A model generated the notes under the pieces. It ran no database searches. It saw nothing but the letters and a program-made list of their open reading frames with translations, and was not told the origin of the DNA. The position numbers and the translations under genes were made by a program. A stretch of DNA of 64,000 nucleotides from M30B80 sp965656935 (GTDB lineage: Bacteria > Pseudomonadota > Alphaproteobacteria > Rhodobacterales > Rhodobacteraceae): assembly GCA_965656935.1 (NCBI GenBank), contig CBFHMG010000002.1, positions 124,001 through 188,000 on the forward strand, written 5' to 3'. Below are positions 7,800-16,111 of the stretch, piece by piece (within the stretch, counting starts at the first letter, position 1; the number at the start of each line of letters is the position of its first letter).

Positions 7800-9440
7800 A
7801 TGGCAAACAGGCATGGCGGAAAAATCCTTGCGGATCAGTTGGCGATCCAAGGCGTGACCCGTGTTTTCTCTGTTCCGGGCGAAAGTTTTCTGGCGGCCCT
7901 TGATGGGCTTTATGACCACGACATTCAGAATATCGTTTGCCGCCAAGAGGGCGGCGCCTCCCTGATGGCCGAGGCCCATGCCAAGGCCACGGGACGCGCG
8001 GGGGTGGTCTTCGTGACGCGGGGGCCGGGCGCAACAAATGCCAGTTCGGGGCTTCATGTTGCGATGCAGGATTCCACGCCGCTGGTTTGTTTCATCGGTC
8101 AAGTCGAGTTGAAACACCGTGACCGCGGCGCTTTTCAGGAGGTGGATTACCGCGCTTTTTTCGGCCCATTGGTGAAATGGGCAGCCGAGGTCGAAAGCAC
8201 CGAACGTTTGCCCGAATATATCGCGCGGGCCTTTCAAGTGGCGCAATCGGGCCGCCCCGGCCCTGTTGTTTTGGCCCTGCCCGAAGATGTGCTGAGCGCC
8301 ATGGCCGATACGCCCGATCTGGGGGCCGCACGCGTGGTTCATCAAAGCGTCGATCCAAGCCTTGCCCGTGACGCAATGGAGCAGCTTCTTTCGCATGAGC
8401 ACCCGATGATCATGGTGGGCGGGTCGCAATGGTCCGAGAAAGCGCGCCTTGATCTGGAGGCGCTTGCCACCCGAACGGGCCTGCCCGTTGCCACGTCTTT
8501 CCGCAGGCAGGATTACATCGATAACGCCCATCCCAATTTCATCGGTTATGCAGGCGTGGGGGCCAGCGCGCATGTGCAAAAGCAATTGCAGCAGGCCGAT
8601 GCTATTCTTGTTCTCGGCGCGCGCCTTGGGGATACTGCCACAGGCGGCTACACCTTGATCGACCCCGCCTCGCCGAACAAATCGATCATCCATGTTCATC
8701 CCGATCCGGACGAGCTTGGCACCGTCTATCAACCCAGCCTCGCCATTGCCGCTGCAGCCCCTGACATGCTGGCGGCCTTGTCTGGTTTGAATGATCTTCC
8801 CCAGACCCGCTCGGATGATGCCGCGCGCGGGCATTCAGCGCTTGCCGCATGGCAAAGCCCGCAAGAAACCCCGGGTGCTGTGAAGCTGGAGGAGGTTGTG
8901 CATTGGCTGTCCAACCATCTGGACGGGCGTGGGATCATCACCAATGGCGCGGGCAATTACGCCGCTTTTGTGCATCGCTATATGCAATACCGCCGCTATG
9001 GCGCGCAGCTTGCCGCAACCTCAGGCTCAATGGGCTATGGCCTGCCAGCCGCGATTGCCGCCAAACTGGCGAAACCGCGCGAAACCGTCATCTGTTTTGC
9101 AGGGGATGGCTGTTTCCAGATGACGATGCAGGAGCTTTCAACCGCGCGGCAATACGGGGCAGATATCATCGTGATCATCGCCAATAACGGGCGCTATGGC
9201 ACCATCCGAATGCATCAGGAAAAGCATTATCCTGGCCGCGTTTCTGGCACCGATCTGTTCAACCCCGATTACATGATGCTGGCACAGGCCTATGGCGGCA
9301 CAGGTCATGTTATCACACGAACCGAGCAATTCGCGCAGGCCTTCCAACAGGCCGAGCAAGGCGGGCTGCATATCATCGAGCTGAAGCTGGACCCTAATAT
9401 GCTGACAACCAGCTACGCGCTCAGCGACATAGCGACATAG
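7800..9440 (+). CDS. thiamine-diphosphate-dependent enzyme, acetolactate synthase-like
   Basis: A 546-residue protein with the three ThDP-enzyme domains in order: N-terminal pyrimidine-binding domain with the catalytic glutamate at about 50 (VCRQEGGASLMAEA), central domain, and C-terminal pyrophosphate-binding domain with the GDG...NNG motif (FAGDGCFQM near 435, IIANNGRYG near 462). It resembles the large subunit of acetolactate synthase but is not accompanied by an IlvH-type small subunit. Many such stand-alone genes are decarboxylases or carboligases of unknown substrate. An anabolic role in valine/isoleucine synthesis is therefore not assumed, despite leuC downstream. Confidence 0.8.
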   Translation: MANRHGGKILADQLAIQGVTRVFSVPGESFLAALDGLYDHDIQNIVCRQEGGASLMAEAHAKATGRAGVVFVTRGPGATNASSGLHVAMQDSTPLVCFIGQVELKHRDRGAFQEVDYRAFFGPLVKWAAEVESTERLPEYIARAFQVAQSGRPGPVVLALPEDVLSAMADTPDLGAARVVHQSVDPSLARDAMEQLLSHEHPMIMVGGSQWSEKARLDLEALATRTGLPVATSFRRQDYIDNAHPNFIGYAGVGASAHVQKQLQQADAILVLGARLGDTATGGYTLIDPASPNKSIIHVHPDPDELGTVYQPSLAIAAAAPDMLAALSGLNDLPQTRSDDAARGHSALAAWQSPQETPGAVKLEEVVHWLSNHLDGRGIITNGAGNYAAFVHRYMQYRRYGAQLAATSGSMGYGLPAAIAAKLAKPRETVICFAGDGCFQMTMQELSTARQYGADIIVIIANNGRYGTIRMHQEKHYPGRVSGTDLFNPDYMMLAQAYGGTGHVITRTEQFAQAFQQAEQGGLHIIELKLDPNMLTTSYALSDIAT

Positions 9441-9650
9441 CCAAACGCGCTTTTGCCCAAGGCATCTTGGATTCCATGCGCGCGGGGTGTATCTGCCAGC
9501 CTATGACACGGGTATTCGACATGGATGACCGAGCACGCCTGCCGTGGCGATTTCACGGGCGGCAGCATTCGGCTTTGGGGCGACTTCGGGCGCACTGACT
9601 TCCCCTTGTTCTTTCACCCCTAGCCAAACACCCGTCAGGAGAGACGAGAC
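9441..9650 (+). other. 210-base gap before leuC
   Basis: The stretch holds the leuC ribosome-binding site (AGGAGA near 9638-9643). A small open frame at 9503-9598 (31 codons, arginine-rich, starting MTRVFDMDDRAR) has no convincing Shine-Dalgarno sequence and no leucine-codon run, so I do not call a leucine attenuator peptide. I see no intrinsic terminator after the ThDP gene. Confidence 0.3.
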
Positions 9651-11057
9651 ATGACCGCCGGCAAGACACTCTACGACAAAATCTGGGACGCCCATCTGGC
9701 CCATGAAGCCGAAGATGGCACCTCCCTTCTTTATATCGACCGCCACCTCGTTCACGAAGTGACCAGCCCGCAAGCCTTTGAAGGTCTGCGGATGGCAGGA
9801 CGCAGCGTGCATGCGCCCGATAAAACCATCGCTGTGCCCGATCACAACGTGCCGACAACGCTTGATCGCGAGAACGGGATCACCAATCCCGAAAGCCGCA
9901 TTCAGGTGGAAGCGCTTGATAAAAACGCCAAGGATTTCGGCATTCACTACTACCCCGTGAATGACGTGCGCCAAGGCATCGTTCATATCGTCGGCCCCGA
10001 GCAGGGCTGGACCCTTCCTGGCATGACCGTGGTTTGCGGCGACAGCCACACCGCCACGCATGGCGCATTCGGCGCGCTGGCGCATGGTATCGGCACCTCC
10101 GAGGTGGAGCATGTTCTGGCAACGCAAACGCTGATCCAGAAGAAATCCAAGAATATGAAGGTCGAGATCACGGGCAAGCTGCGCGAAGGCGTAACCGCCA
10201 AGGATATCACCCTTTCGGTGATCGGTGTGACAGGCACCGCAGGCGGCACGGGCTATGTGATCGAATATTGCGGCGAGGCGATCCGCGACCTCTCCATGGA
10301 AGGGCGCATGACCGTGTGCAACATGGCCATTGAAGGCGGCGCACGCGCGGGCCTGATCGCACCTGACGAGAAGACCTTCGACTATGTCAAAGGCCGCCCG
10401 CATGCGCCCAAAGGCGCGCAATGGGAAGCTGCTCTGGCATGGTGGAAAACCCTCTATTCCGATGATGATGCGCATTGGGATGAGGTGATCACCCTCAAAG
10501 GCGAGGATATCGCGCCCGTGGTCACATGGGGCACCTCGCCCGAGGATGTTCTGCCGATCACCGCGAATGTGCCTGCCGCAGATGATTTCAAAGGCGGCAA
10601 GGTTGATGCAGCCAAGCGTTCGCTCGAATATATGGGCCTGACAGCAGGCACTCCGCTCTCCGAGATCGAGATCGATACAGTCTTCATCGGCTCCTGCACC
10701 AATGGCCGGATCGAGGATCTGCGCGCTGCTGCCGCCGTTCTCAAAGGCAAGAAGATCAAGGACGGCCTGCGCGCCATGATCGTTCCAGGCTCAGGCCTTG
10801 TGCGGGCCCAAGCCGAGGAAGAAGGGCTGGCAGATATCTTCAAGGAGGCCGGTTTCGAATGGCGCCTTGCGGGTTGTTCCATGTGCCTTGCCATGAACCC
10901 CGACCAGCTCTCCCCCGGTGAGCGCTGTGCCGCCACATCGAACCGCAATTTCGAAGGGCGTCAGGGCCGCGGTGGACGCACGCATTTGATGTCGCCTGCG
11001 ATGGCAGCGGCAGCAGCGATCACTGGTCGCCTCACAGATGTGCGCGAGATGCTCTGA
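9651..11057 (+). CDS. leuC: 3-isopropylmalate dehydratase large subunit
   Basis: A 468-residue aconitase-family protein that, with LeuD, isomerises 2- to 3-isopropylmalate in leucine synthesis. The three [4Fe-4S] cysteines are visible: about C349 in GSCTNGRIEDLR, and C409 and C412 in GCSMCLAMNPD. Other family motifs are VCGDSHTATHGAFGALAHG and SNRNFEGRQG. A clear Shine-Dalgarno precedes the ATG. The transcript ends in a strong terminator at 11082-11112. leuD lies 3.4 kb away, beyond three unrelated genes. Confidence 0.97.
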   Translation: MTAGKTLYDKIWDAHLAHEAEDGTSLLYIDRHLVHEVTSPQAFEGLRMAGRSVHAPDKTIAVPDHNVPTTLDRENGITNPESRIQVEALDKNAKDFGIHYYPVNDVRQGIVHIVGPEQGWTLPGMTVVCGDSHTATHGAFGALAHGIGTSEVEHVLATQTLIQKKSKNMKVEITGKLREGVTAKDITLSVIGVTGTAGGTGYVIEYCGEAIRDLSMEGRMTVCNMAIEGGARAGLIAPDEKTFDYVKGRPHAPKGAQWEAALAWWKTLYSDDDAHWDEVITLKGEDIAPVVTWGTSPEDVLPITANVPAADDFKGGKVDAAKRSLEYMGLTAGTPLSEIEIDTVFIGSCTNGRIEDLRAAAAVLKGKKIKDGLRAMIVPGSGLVRAQAEEEGLADIFKEAGFEWRLAGCSMCLAMNPDQLSPGERCAATSNRNFEGRQGRGGRTHLMSPAMAAAAAITGRLTDVREML

Positions 11058-11081
11058 GCTGGCTTCCAGTTGAATTCAAAG

Positions 11082-11112
11082 AAAGCCCCGTTCATTCGAG
11101 CGGGGCTTTTTT
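11082..11112 (+). terminator. intrinsic terminator after leuC
   Basis: AAAGCCCCG (11082-11090) and CGGGGCTTT (11101-11109) form a perfect 9-bp stem with a 10-base loop followed by T's. It sits 24 bases after the leuC stop. The A-rich left flank gives T's in the other direction too, so it probably also serves the convergent MFS gene, whose stop touches it. Confidence 0.93.
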
Positions 11113-12347
11113 CATGGGCGCGCAAGGCGTTGCGACAGGTCGATCTCAGGGCCAAGTTTGCGCAGCACAAACACCATCGCCAAGGCAAGCCCAAGGCACC
11201 AGATGCCCAAAGCAAAACATTGCTCGGGGAAGGTGATGCCCAGATCAATCAGCCAGCCCGTCACGCCCGGACCGATTGCAGTGGATAGAACCATCAGCGC
11301 CACATTCATCGACCGCACCGCCCCAAGGTTCTTGGTGCCATAGACAAAGGGCAGAAACGCGCCCCAAAGCGTGCCGACCATTCCTTGGGTCAACGCCATA
11401 ACGGCCAAGGCCACCACCCACATGATCGACGCCGCAGCAGGTCCGATCAGGAACATGGCCAGCCCCATCGGCACCAACACAATCGGCAAGAGTTTTTGCG
11501 AGCCAAAGCGGTCACAAGCCCATCCCGTCAGGATCGAGACAACAATCGTGACACTTGCATAGACAGGATAGGCCACCGCCATTTGCGTCAGGCTCCAGCC
11601 TTTGACCTCGGCAATATGCACCTGATGAAAGAACACGACCGTCCCGATAAAACCCGGTGTCAGCATCAACGGCGTCAGCGCGGGGAATAACCAATGCGAC
11701 AGCACCTCGCTCCGCGTCCAATGCCGCCCTTCAAGGCCAGTGCTGCCTGCTTCTCCACCTTGCCCTTGCGGCGCGCGGTCTTGCGACAGGAGCAGCATCA
11801 ATGCAGGCAAAAGGCCCAAAGCAATGATGCCTGCAACAATCATCCAACTGCTGCGCCAGCCGATGGTCGCAATCAGCAACACAAAAACCAGCGGCCAGAC
11901 CATTTCGCCCAAAGGAAAGCCAAGCCCTTTGATCGCAATGGCGCGGCCACGATTGGCCACAAACCAGCGCCCCATCGCTGTTGCCGCGATATGGGTGAAC
12001 ATGCCCTGCCCGCAAAATCTCAGGAAAAAGACGGAAAGGCCCAAAATCCAGATGGAATGGCCAAAAGCCATGCCCAAAGCCGCCAGCGCAAAGACCGACG
12101 CCACAAGGGGCGCCAAGCGCGATAATGGCATGGTATCGGCCAAGGACCCGCGGCTGAGCAGCAAAAGCGCCGAGGCCAGTGTTGCGATTGTATAGATGCC
12201 ACCCCATTCGCCATCGCTCAGCCCAAACTCAGCGCGGATTTCACCTGCCGATAACGAGATGAACCAAGTCTGCCCGAAGGCAGACCCGAAGGCGAGGATG
12301 ATACCCGTGGCCAGCCAACGGCTGTTATCAAGAAAGAAACGCAGCAT
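11112..12347 (-). CDS. MFS transporter
   Basis: A 411-residue hydrophobic protein with about twelve predicted transmembrane helices. The MFS-type cytoplasmic segments are SRGSLADTMPLSRLAPL after helix 2-3 and TGWACDRFGSQKLLPI in the second half. The N-terminal FGSAFGQTWFISLSAGEIR segment resembles monocarboxylate/oxalate-type MFS carriers, but the substrate cannot be named. It starts MLRFFLDNSRWL at 12347, just upstream of the HupE-like gene's end on the same strand (43-base gap), so the two minus-strand genes may be co-transcribed. Confidence 0.85.
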   Translation of the reverse strand: MLRFFLDNSRWLATGIILAFGSAFGQTWFISLSAGEIRAEFGLSDGEWGGIYTIATLASALLLLSRGSLADTMPLSRLAPLVASVFALAALGMAFGHSIWILGLSVFFLRFCGQGMFTHIAATAMGRWFVANRGRAIAIKGLGFPLGEMVWPLVFVLLIATIGWRSSWMIVAGIIALGLLPALMLLLSQDRAPQGQGGEAGSTGLEGRHWTRSEVLSHWLFPALTPLMLTPGFIGTVVFFHQVHIAEVKGWSLTQMAVAYPVYASVTIVVSILTGWACDRFGSQKLLPIVLVPMGLAMFLIGPAAASIMWVVALAVMALTQGMVGTLWGAFLPFVYGTKNLGAVRSMNVALMVLSTAIGPGVTGWLIDLGITFPEQCFALGIWCLGLALAMVFVLRKLGPEIDLSQRLARP

Positions 12348-12390
12348 GCCCTCGGCTCTACGCTCCTTCCTTGGTCAGGGGAAGAGGCGG

Positions 12391-13509
12391 TTAGAGCAGC
12401 GTGCGCTCAATGAACCAGTAAGCCCCGATGGCCGCGATAACCAGCGAGGCTGGAATGGCGATGACACTGCGGTACCAAGACTTTTTGCCGAACCAATATC
12501 CAACGGCAAGGAAGGCCAGCAAAATAACGGCCAATTGCCCCAGTTCGACCCCGATATTGAAGCCAACCAAGGCCACCGCAAAACGCTCGGTCGCAATGCC
12601 GAAATCGCCAAGCACGCTGGCAAAGCCAAGCCCGTGCAGCAGACCAAAGCCAAAAATAAGGATGGTCCGCGATTTGGTTGTGCCCCAGCCCGTGGCATTC
12701 TCGATCCCGACATAGACAATCGTGGCGGCAATCAGCGGCTCGACAATGCTGGCAGGCACCGAGACGATCTCAAGGCTCGCCAAAGCCAGCGTGATGGTAT
12801 GCGCCAGTGTGAATGCCGAGACCTGCAAAAGCAAAGGCCGCCATTTCAGCGCAAAGAAAAACAGGCCAAGAACAAAGAGGATATGATCCATCCCCAACGG
12901 AATGATATGCTCGAACCCAGCTACGACGTAGCGCAAGAAGACCGACCCCGCGCCTTCGGTCAGGATGTCTTGGCGTGGCAGCGCCTCACTCAGCGCGCCT
13001 CCGGTCAGGAAATCCTCATAGGCATCCTCACCGCCGCCGATCTGGCGCAAGACAAGTTCACCAAAAGCAGGGCTCCAGCCGATCTGCACCGGCGCATCGC
13101 CGTCGGGCAGCGGTACGGACAGGCTCAAAACCGCATCGCGTGGCAAGTCGAGATTGCCAATCTCGGGAATGGACAAGCCACTGATCTCGGGCGTCAACCG
13201 CGTGCCATTAACCTCGAAGATAAAGCCTTCACGGATTTGCGGCCAAGCCTCACGAAAGGCGGCGTCAAGCTCAATGGGTTCCAGCGCGCGCAGGGCGTCA
13301 TAGAGTGCGGCCTCTGGTGCATCATTTGTATCTTCGATACCCGCAAGGTTGATGCCAGCGACCAGAGGCTCCAAAGGCATCCGCACCGACATCCGCGCCT
13401 CATCTGCCAAAATCTCGACATCGGCCACGCCTGGTCTGATTTCATGGGCAGTTGCGAAAAACGTCATCGTGAAGGTCACGGCGATTGACAGCAGCAAGGA
13501 ACGGATCAT
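12391..13509 (-). CDS. HupE/UreJ-like membrane protein
   Basis: A 372-residue protein: signal peptide (MIRSLLLSIAVTFTMTFFA, cleavage after TA-HE), a periplasmic beta-rich region to about residue 165, then about six to seven helices. Family-typical motifs in the membrane half include PLGMDHILFVLGLFFFAL, AHTITLALASLEIV and FGLLHGLGFASVLGDFG; the conserved histidines (MDH, AHT, LLHG) suit metal binding. HupE and UreJ are nickel/cobalt permeases, but this longer two-domain branch is mostly uncharacterised. It is divergent from a DUF4198 protein with only 31 bases between the ATGs, which supports a shared metal-related role by context. Confidence 0.8.
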   Translation of the reverse strand: MIRSLLLSIAVTFTMTFFATAHEIRPGVADVEILADEARMSVRMPLEPLVAGINLAGIEDTNDAPEAALYDALRALEPIELDAAFREAWPQIREGFIFEVNGTRLTPEISGLSIPEIGNLDLPRDAVLSLSVPLPDGDAPVQIGWSPAFGELVLRQIGGGEDAYEDFLTGGALSEALPRQDILTEGAGSVFLRYVVAGFEHIIPLGMDHILFVLGLFFFALKWRPLLLQVSAFTLAHTITLALASLEIVSVPASIVEPLIAATIVYVGIENATGWGTTKSRTILIFGFGLLHGLGFASVLGDFGIATERFAVALVGFNIGVELGQLAVILLAFLAVGYWFGKKSWYRSVIAIPASLVIAAIGAYWFIERTLL

Positions 13510-13540
13510 GTTTCTGGTAACTCTTGTTAGGAATATCTTA

Positions 13541-14350
13541 ATGCGCAAAATTGCACTCGCCGCCACATTTGTCGCAGTTGCCCTGATTGGCAAGGTCCAA
13601 GCCCATGAGTTCTGGATCGAACCGCTGGAATATAGAGCCGATACAGGGGCCGAGATCACTGCAAATTTGCGGATCGGTTCGGAATATGAAGGGTCGTTGG
13701 TGTCCTATCTGCCGCGCAACTTCACCCGTTTTGATGTTGTCCAAGGCGACGTGACCCGCGCGGTCGAGGGGCGTTTGGGCGATTCACCCGCGCTTAGCAT
13801 GGCGGATATGGCCGATGGTCTGGCAATAGTTCTGCATGAAACCACCGAGTCTACCCTGACTTGGAGCGAATGGGCCCGTTTCGCCAATTTCGCCGAGCAC
13901 AAGGATTTCGAGGGTTATGAAGCGCATCATGAGGCGCGCGGCCTGCCGCGCGATTGGTTCCGCGAAAGCTATTCCCGCCATGTCAAAGCGCTGATTGCCG
14001 TGGGTGATGGCGCGGGCGAGGATCGTGCTTTCGGGCTTCTGACCGAAATCGTGGCTTTGGCGAACCCCTATACGGATGATCTGTCCGAGGGGCTGGCCGT
14101 GCAGGTCTTCTACCAAGGCGTGATCCGCCCCGACACACAAGTAGAGCTGTTCTCACGCGGGTCGGATGGTGTGGTCGAGATCACCTATCACCGCACCGAT
14201 ATGAACGGGGTTTCGGTTCTGCCCATGGAAGCAGGGCATGAATATCTCGTGGATGCGGTTGTGCTGGAGGATCTGGACCCCAGCGCCGAGAATGACCCTG
14301 TCTATCGGACGAGATGGGCCGCCCTCACCTTCATGACGCCCGCGCAATAG
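13541..14350 (+). CDS. DUF4198-family periplasmic protein
   Basis: A 269-residue secreted protein with signal peptide MRKIALAATFVAVALIGKVQA and a mature N-terminus HEFWIEP, typical of DUF4198. Some DUF4198 proteins are described as periplasmic components of nickel/cobalt uptake systems. The mature N-terminal histidine, right after the predicted cleavage site, is notable because an N-terminal His can coordinate metal. The ATG at 13541 is supported by TAGGA upstream and by the signal peptide. It is paired head-to-head with a HupE-like permease. Confidence 0.78.
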   Translation: MRKIALAATFVAVALIGKVQAHEFWIEPLEYRADTGAEITANLRIGSEYEGSLVSYLPRNFTRFDVVQGDVTRAVEGRLGDSPALSMADMADGLAIVLHETTESTLTWSEWARFANFAEHKDFEGYEAHHEARGLPRDWFRESYSRHVKALIAVGDGAGEDRAFGLLTEIVALANPYTDDLSEGLAVQVFYQGVIRPDTQVELFSRGSDGVVEITYHRTDMNGVSVLPMEAGHEYLVDAVVLEDLDPSAENDPVYRTRWAALTFMTPAQ

Positions 14351-14410
14351 GCGGCGCTTGCCCCCCTTCGCGCAAGGCGTTAAACGCAAGCCGACCGAAG
14401 GAGAGCACTT

Positions 14411-15016
14411 ATGGACAAGTTCACCAAACTGACCGGCATTGCCGCCCCACTGCCCTTGATCAATGTTGATACCGACATGATCATCCCCAAGCAGTTCCTC
14501 AAAACGATCAAACGGTCCGGCCTAGGCGCGAACCTTTTTGACGAAATGCGTTTTGACGACAATGGCGACGAGATTGCCGATTTCGTCCTGAACAAGCCCG
14601 CCTATCGCAAGGCCGAGATTCTTGTGTCGGGCGATAATTTTGGCTGTGGCTCCTCACGGGAACACGCGCCTTGGGCCTTGCTTGATTTCGGCATCCGCTG
14701 CGTGATCGCGCCATCCTTTGCCGATATTTTTTACAATAACTGCTTCAAGAACGGCATTCTGCCGATCGCGCTTCCTCAGGAAGATGTCGACAAACTGATG
14801 GAAGATGCCGAGCGCGGCGCGAATGCGACCGTAACCGTTGATCTGGTCGAGCAAACCATCACAGGGCCTGATGGCGGCTCGATCTCCTTTGAGGTTGATG
14901 CCTTCCGCAAGCACTGCCTGCTCAATGGTCTTGATGATATCGGGCTGACGCTGGAAAAAGCAGCATCCATCGAAAGCTTCGAAGCCAAGGCCTCGCAAGA
15001 GCGTCCTTGGGTCTGA
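14411..15016 (+). CDS. leuD: 3-isopropylmalate dehydratase small subunit
   Basis: A 201-residue swivel-domain partner of LeuC. The family motifs are PLPLINVDTDMIIPKQFLK at the N-terminus and GDNFGCGSSREHAPWAL in the middle. It completes the isomerase active site for leucine synthesis. It has a good Shine-Dalgarno (AAGGAGAG). The transcript ends at the terminator 15042-15066. Confidence 0.97.
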   Translation: MDKFTKLTGIAAPLPLINVDTDMIIPKQFLKTIKRSGLGANLFDEMRFDDNGDEIADFVLNKPAYRKAEILVSGDNFGCGSSREHAPWALLDFGIRCVIAPSFADIFYNNCFKNGILPIALPQEDVDKLMEDAERGANATVTVDLVEQTITGPDGGSISFEVDAFRKHCLLNGLDDIGLTLEKAASIESFEAKASQERPWV

Positions 15017-15041
15017 AACCTTCAAGAAAATGATTAAAATG

Positions 15042-15066
15042 GCCCGGTTTTTACCGGGCTTTTTTA
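15042..15066 (+). terminator. intrinsic terminator after leuD
   Basis: GCCCGGT (15042-15048) pairs with ACCGGGC (15053-15059) around a TTTT loop, followed by T6. It is 26 bases past the leuD stop. Confidence 0.93.
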
Positions 15067-15114
15067 TATGCGGGTGATGCAAAGCGGCGACAGCCCGAAT
15101 GCCAAAAGATATGT

Positions 15115-15138
15115 TTTGATTCCTTTAGGGTAATCAAA
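15115..15138. promoter_or_regulatory. 7-bp inverted repeat upstream of membrane protein gene
   Basis: TTTGATT (15115-15121) and AATCAAA (15132-15138) flank a 10-base spacer about 100 bases before the next gene. It could be an operator or a short RNA hairpin. It is the only symmetrical element I see in the 170 bases between the leuD terminator and the membrane protein gene. Confidence 0.3.
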
Positions 15139-15236
15139 TGCTTGCGTGACAATGCAAATTTGGGCAAGAATAAGGCAATTGAGGCAAAACTATGGAACAA
15201 GGGTCTGGCATGAACCGGATCCGGCCAAGTTAAGGG

Positions 15237-16088
15237 TTGAAGCACGTGGTTTCACAGCTAATCGGCGCTGTGGTACGGGCAGTGGTGGTATTTATCGTTA
15301 TATCCACACCGTCCTTACTCATTCCGTGGACCGGAGCAGAGACGATTCAAGTCGTCATGCTGCTAGGTGTTTTTGCTGCGCTTTTCACAGTCTCTGAATA
15401 TTCCTCCAACTATCCAGCTTTGATCGAATTCCGCGATGCCGCGCCGTTCAACCGCATTCGCGTTTTGGTTTTGTTTGCCATGCTATTTGCCTTGTCGCTG
15501 GTGGCCGTCGGTGATGCGACGGGCTCAACGCTTGCTTTGGTGTTGAATGCGGCTGGGCTGATAATTGGCAACGCTCTGGATTTCACGGGCAGCCCTTTGC
15601 GGATGCTACTGCAACAGCTGCCCGAAGACGCCCCTGCAATCATCGGCGTGAGAGCACAAATCATGGCCGGTCTCGCTGCGCTTATCGGGTTGTTCACGAT
15701 TACCAGCTTCGCAATCCTGACCCGCTTGCAAGTTTGGCCGCGCCCGAAATCGACCTTCAATGTCTGGATAAATCTTCCAACCTTCGATCCCACACGCGGC
15801 GGAGATATCGTGACCCGCCTCACACGTGAAAGCCGCGTTAACATCTTGTTAGGGTTTCTTCTGCCATTCGTAGTGCCGATTGCCGCGGAATTCGCGTCAA
15901 AAAATCTGGGCTTGTCGATCTTCAACTCGACGCAAACCATGGTTTGGATAATCGCGCTATGGATGTTTCTTCCGGTCAGTATGTTCATGCGGGGCATGGC
16001 CATGGCCCGCGTGGCCGAGTTGATCAGCGCGCGGCGGCGCAGATTGGTGACCGACCCCGCGCCAAACGAAGATTTCCTGACCGCCTGA
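15237..16088 (+). CDS. uncharacterised integral membrane protein
   Basis: I do not recognise a named family. It has about 280 residues with roughly six hydrophobic segments: AVVRAVVVFIVISTPSLLI, VVMLLGVFAALFTV, IRVLVLFAMLFALSLVAVG, LIGLFTITSFAILTRL, a LLGFLLPFVVPIAAEF helix and a C-terminal IIALWMFLPVSMFMRG helix. One loop is WPRPKSTFNVWINLPTFDP. Two starts are possible, TTG at 15237 and GTG at 15246. The GTG has better spacing to AAGG (15232-15235). It directly precedes the secreted EEP-family gene, whose coding sequence begins at or before its stop, so the pair is probably one transcript. Confidence 0.65.
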   Translation: MKHVVSQLIGAVVRAVVVFIVISTPSLLIPWTGAETIQVVMLLGVFAALFTVSEYSSNYPALIEFRDAAPFNRIRVLVLFAMLFALSLVAVGDATGSTLALVLNAAGLIIGNALDFTGSPLRMLLQQLPEDAPAIIGVRAQIMAGLAALIGLFTITSFAILTRLQVWPRPKSTFNVWINLPTFDPTRGGDIVTRLTRESRVNILLGFLLPFVVPIAAEFASKNLGLSIFNSTQTMVWIIALWMFLPVSMFMRGMAMARVAELISARRRRLVTDPAPNEDFLTA

Positions 16089-16111
16089 TCGGCTGTTTTG
16101 CAGCGATCACG

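Noticed and set aside
7800..9440. Naming the ThDP enzyme ilvB/ilvI
   Set aside because: No regulatory small subunit follows and the motifs only support the broad ThDP family, so an acetolactate synthase name would be over-specific.
9503..9598. Leucine attenuator peptide before leuC
   Set aside because: The small frame lacks a leucine-codon run and a convincing ribosome-binding site, and no competing terminator hairpin is visible upstream of leuC.
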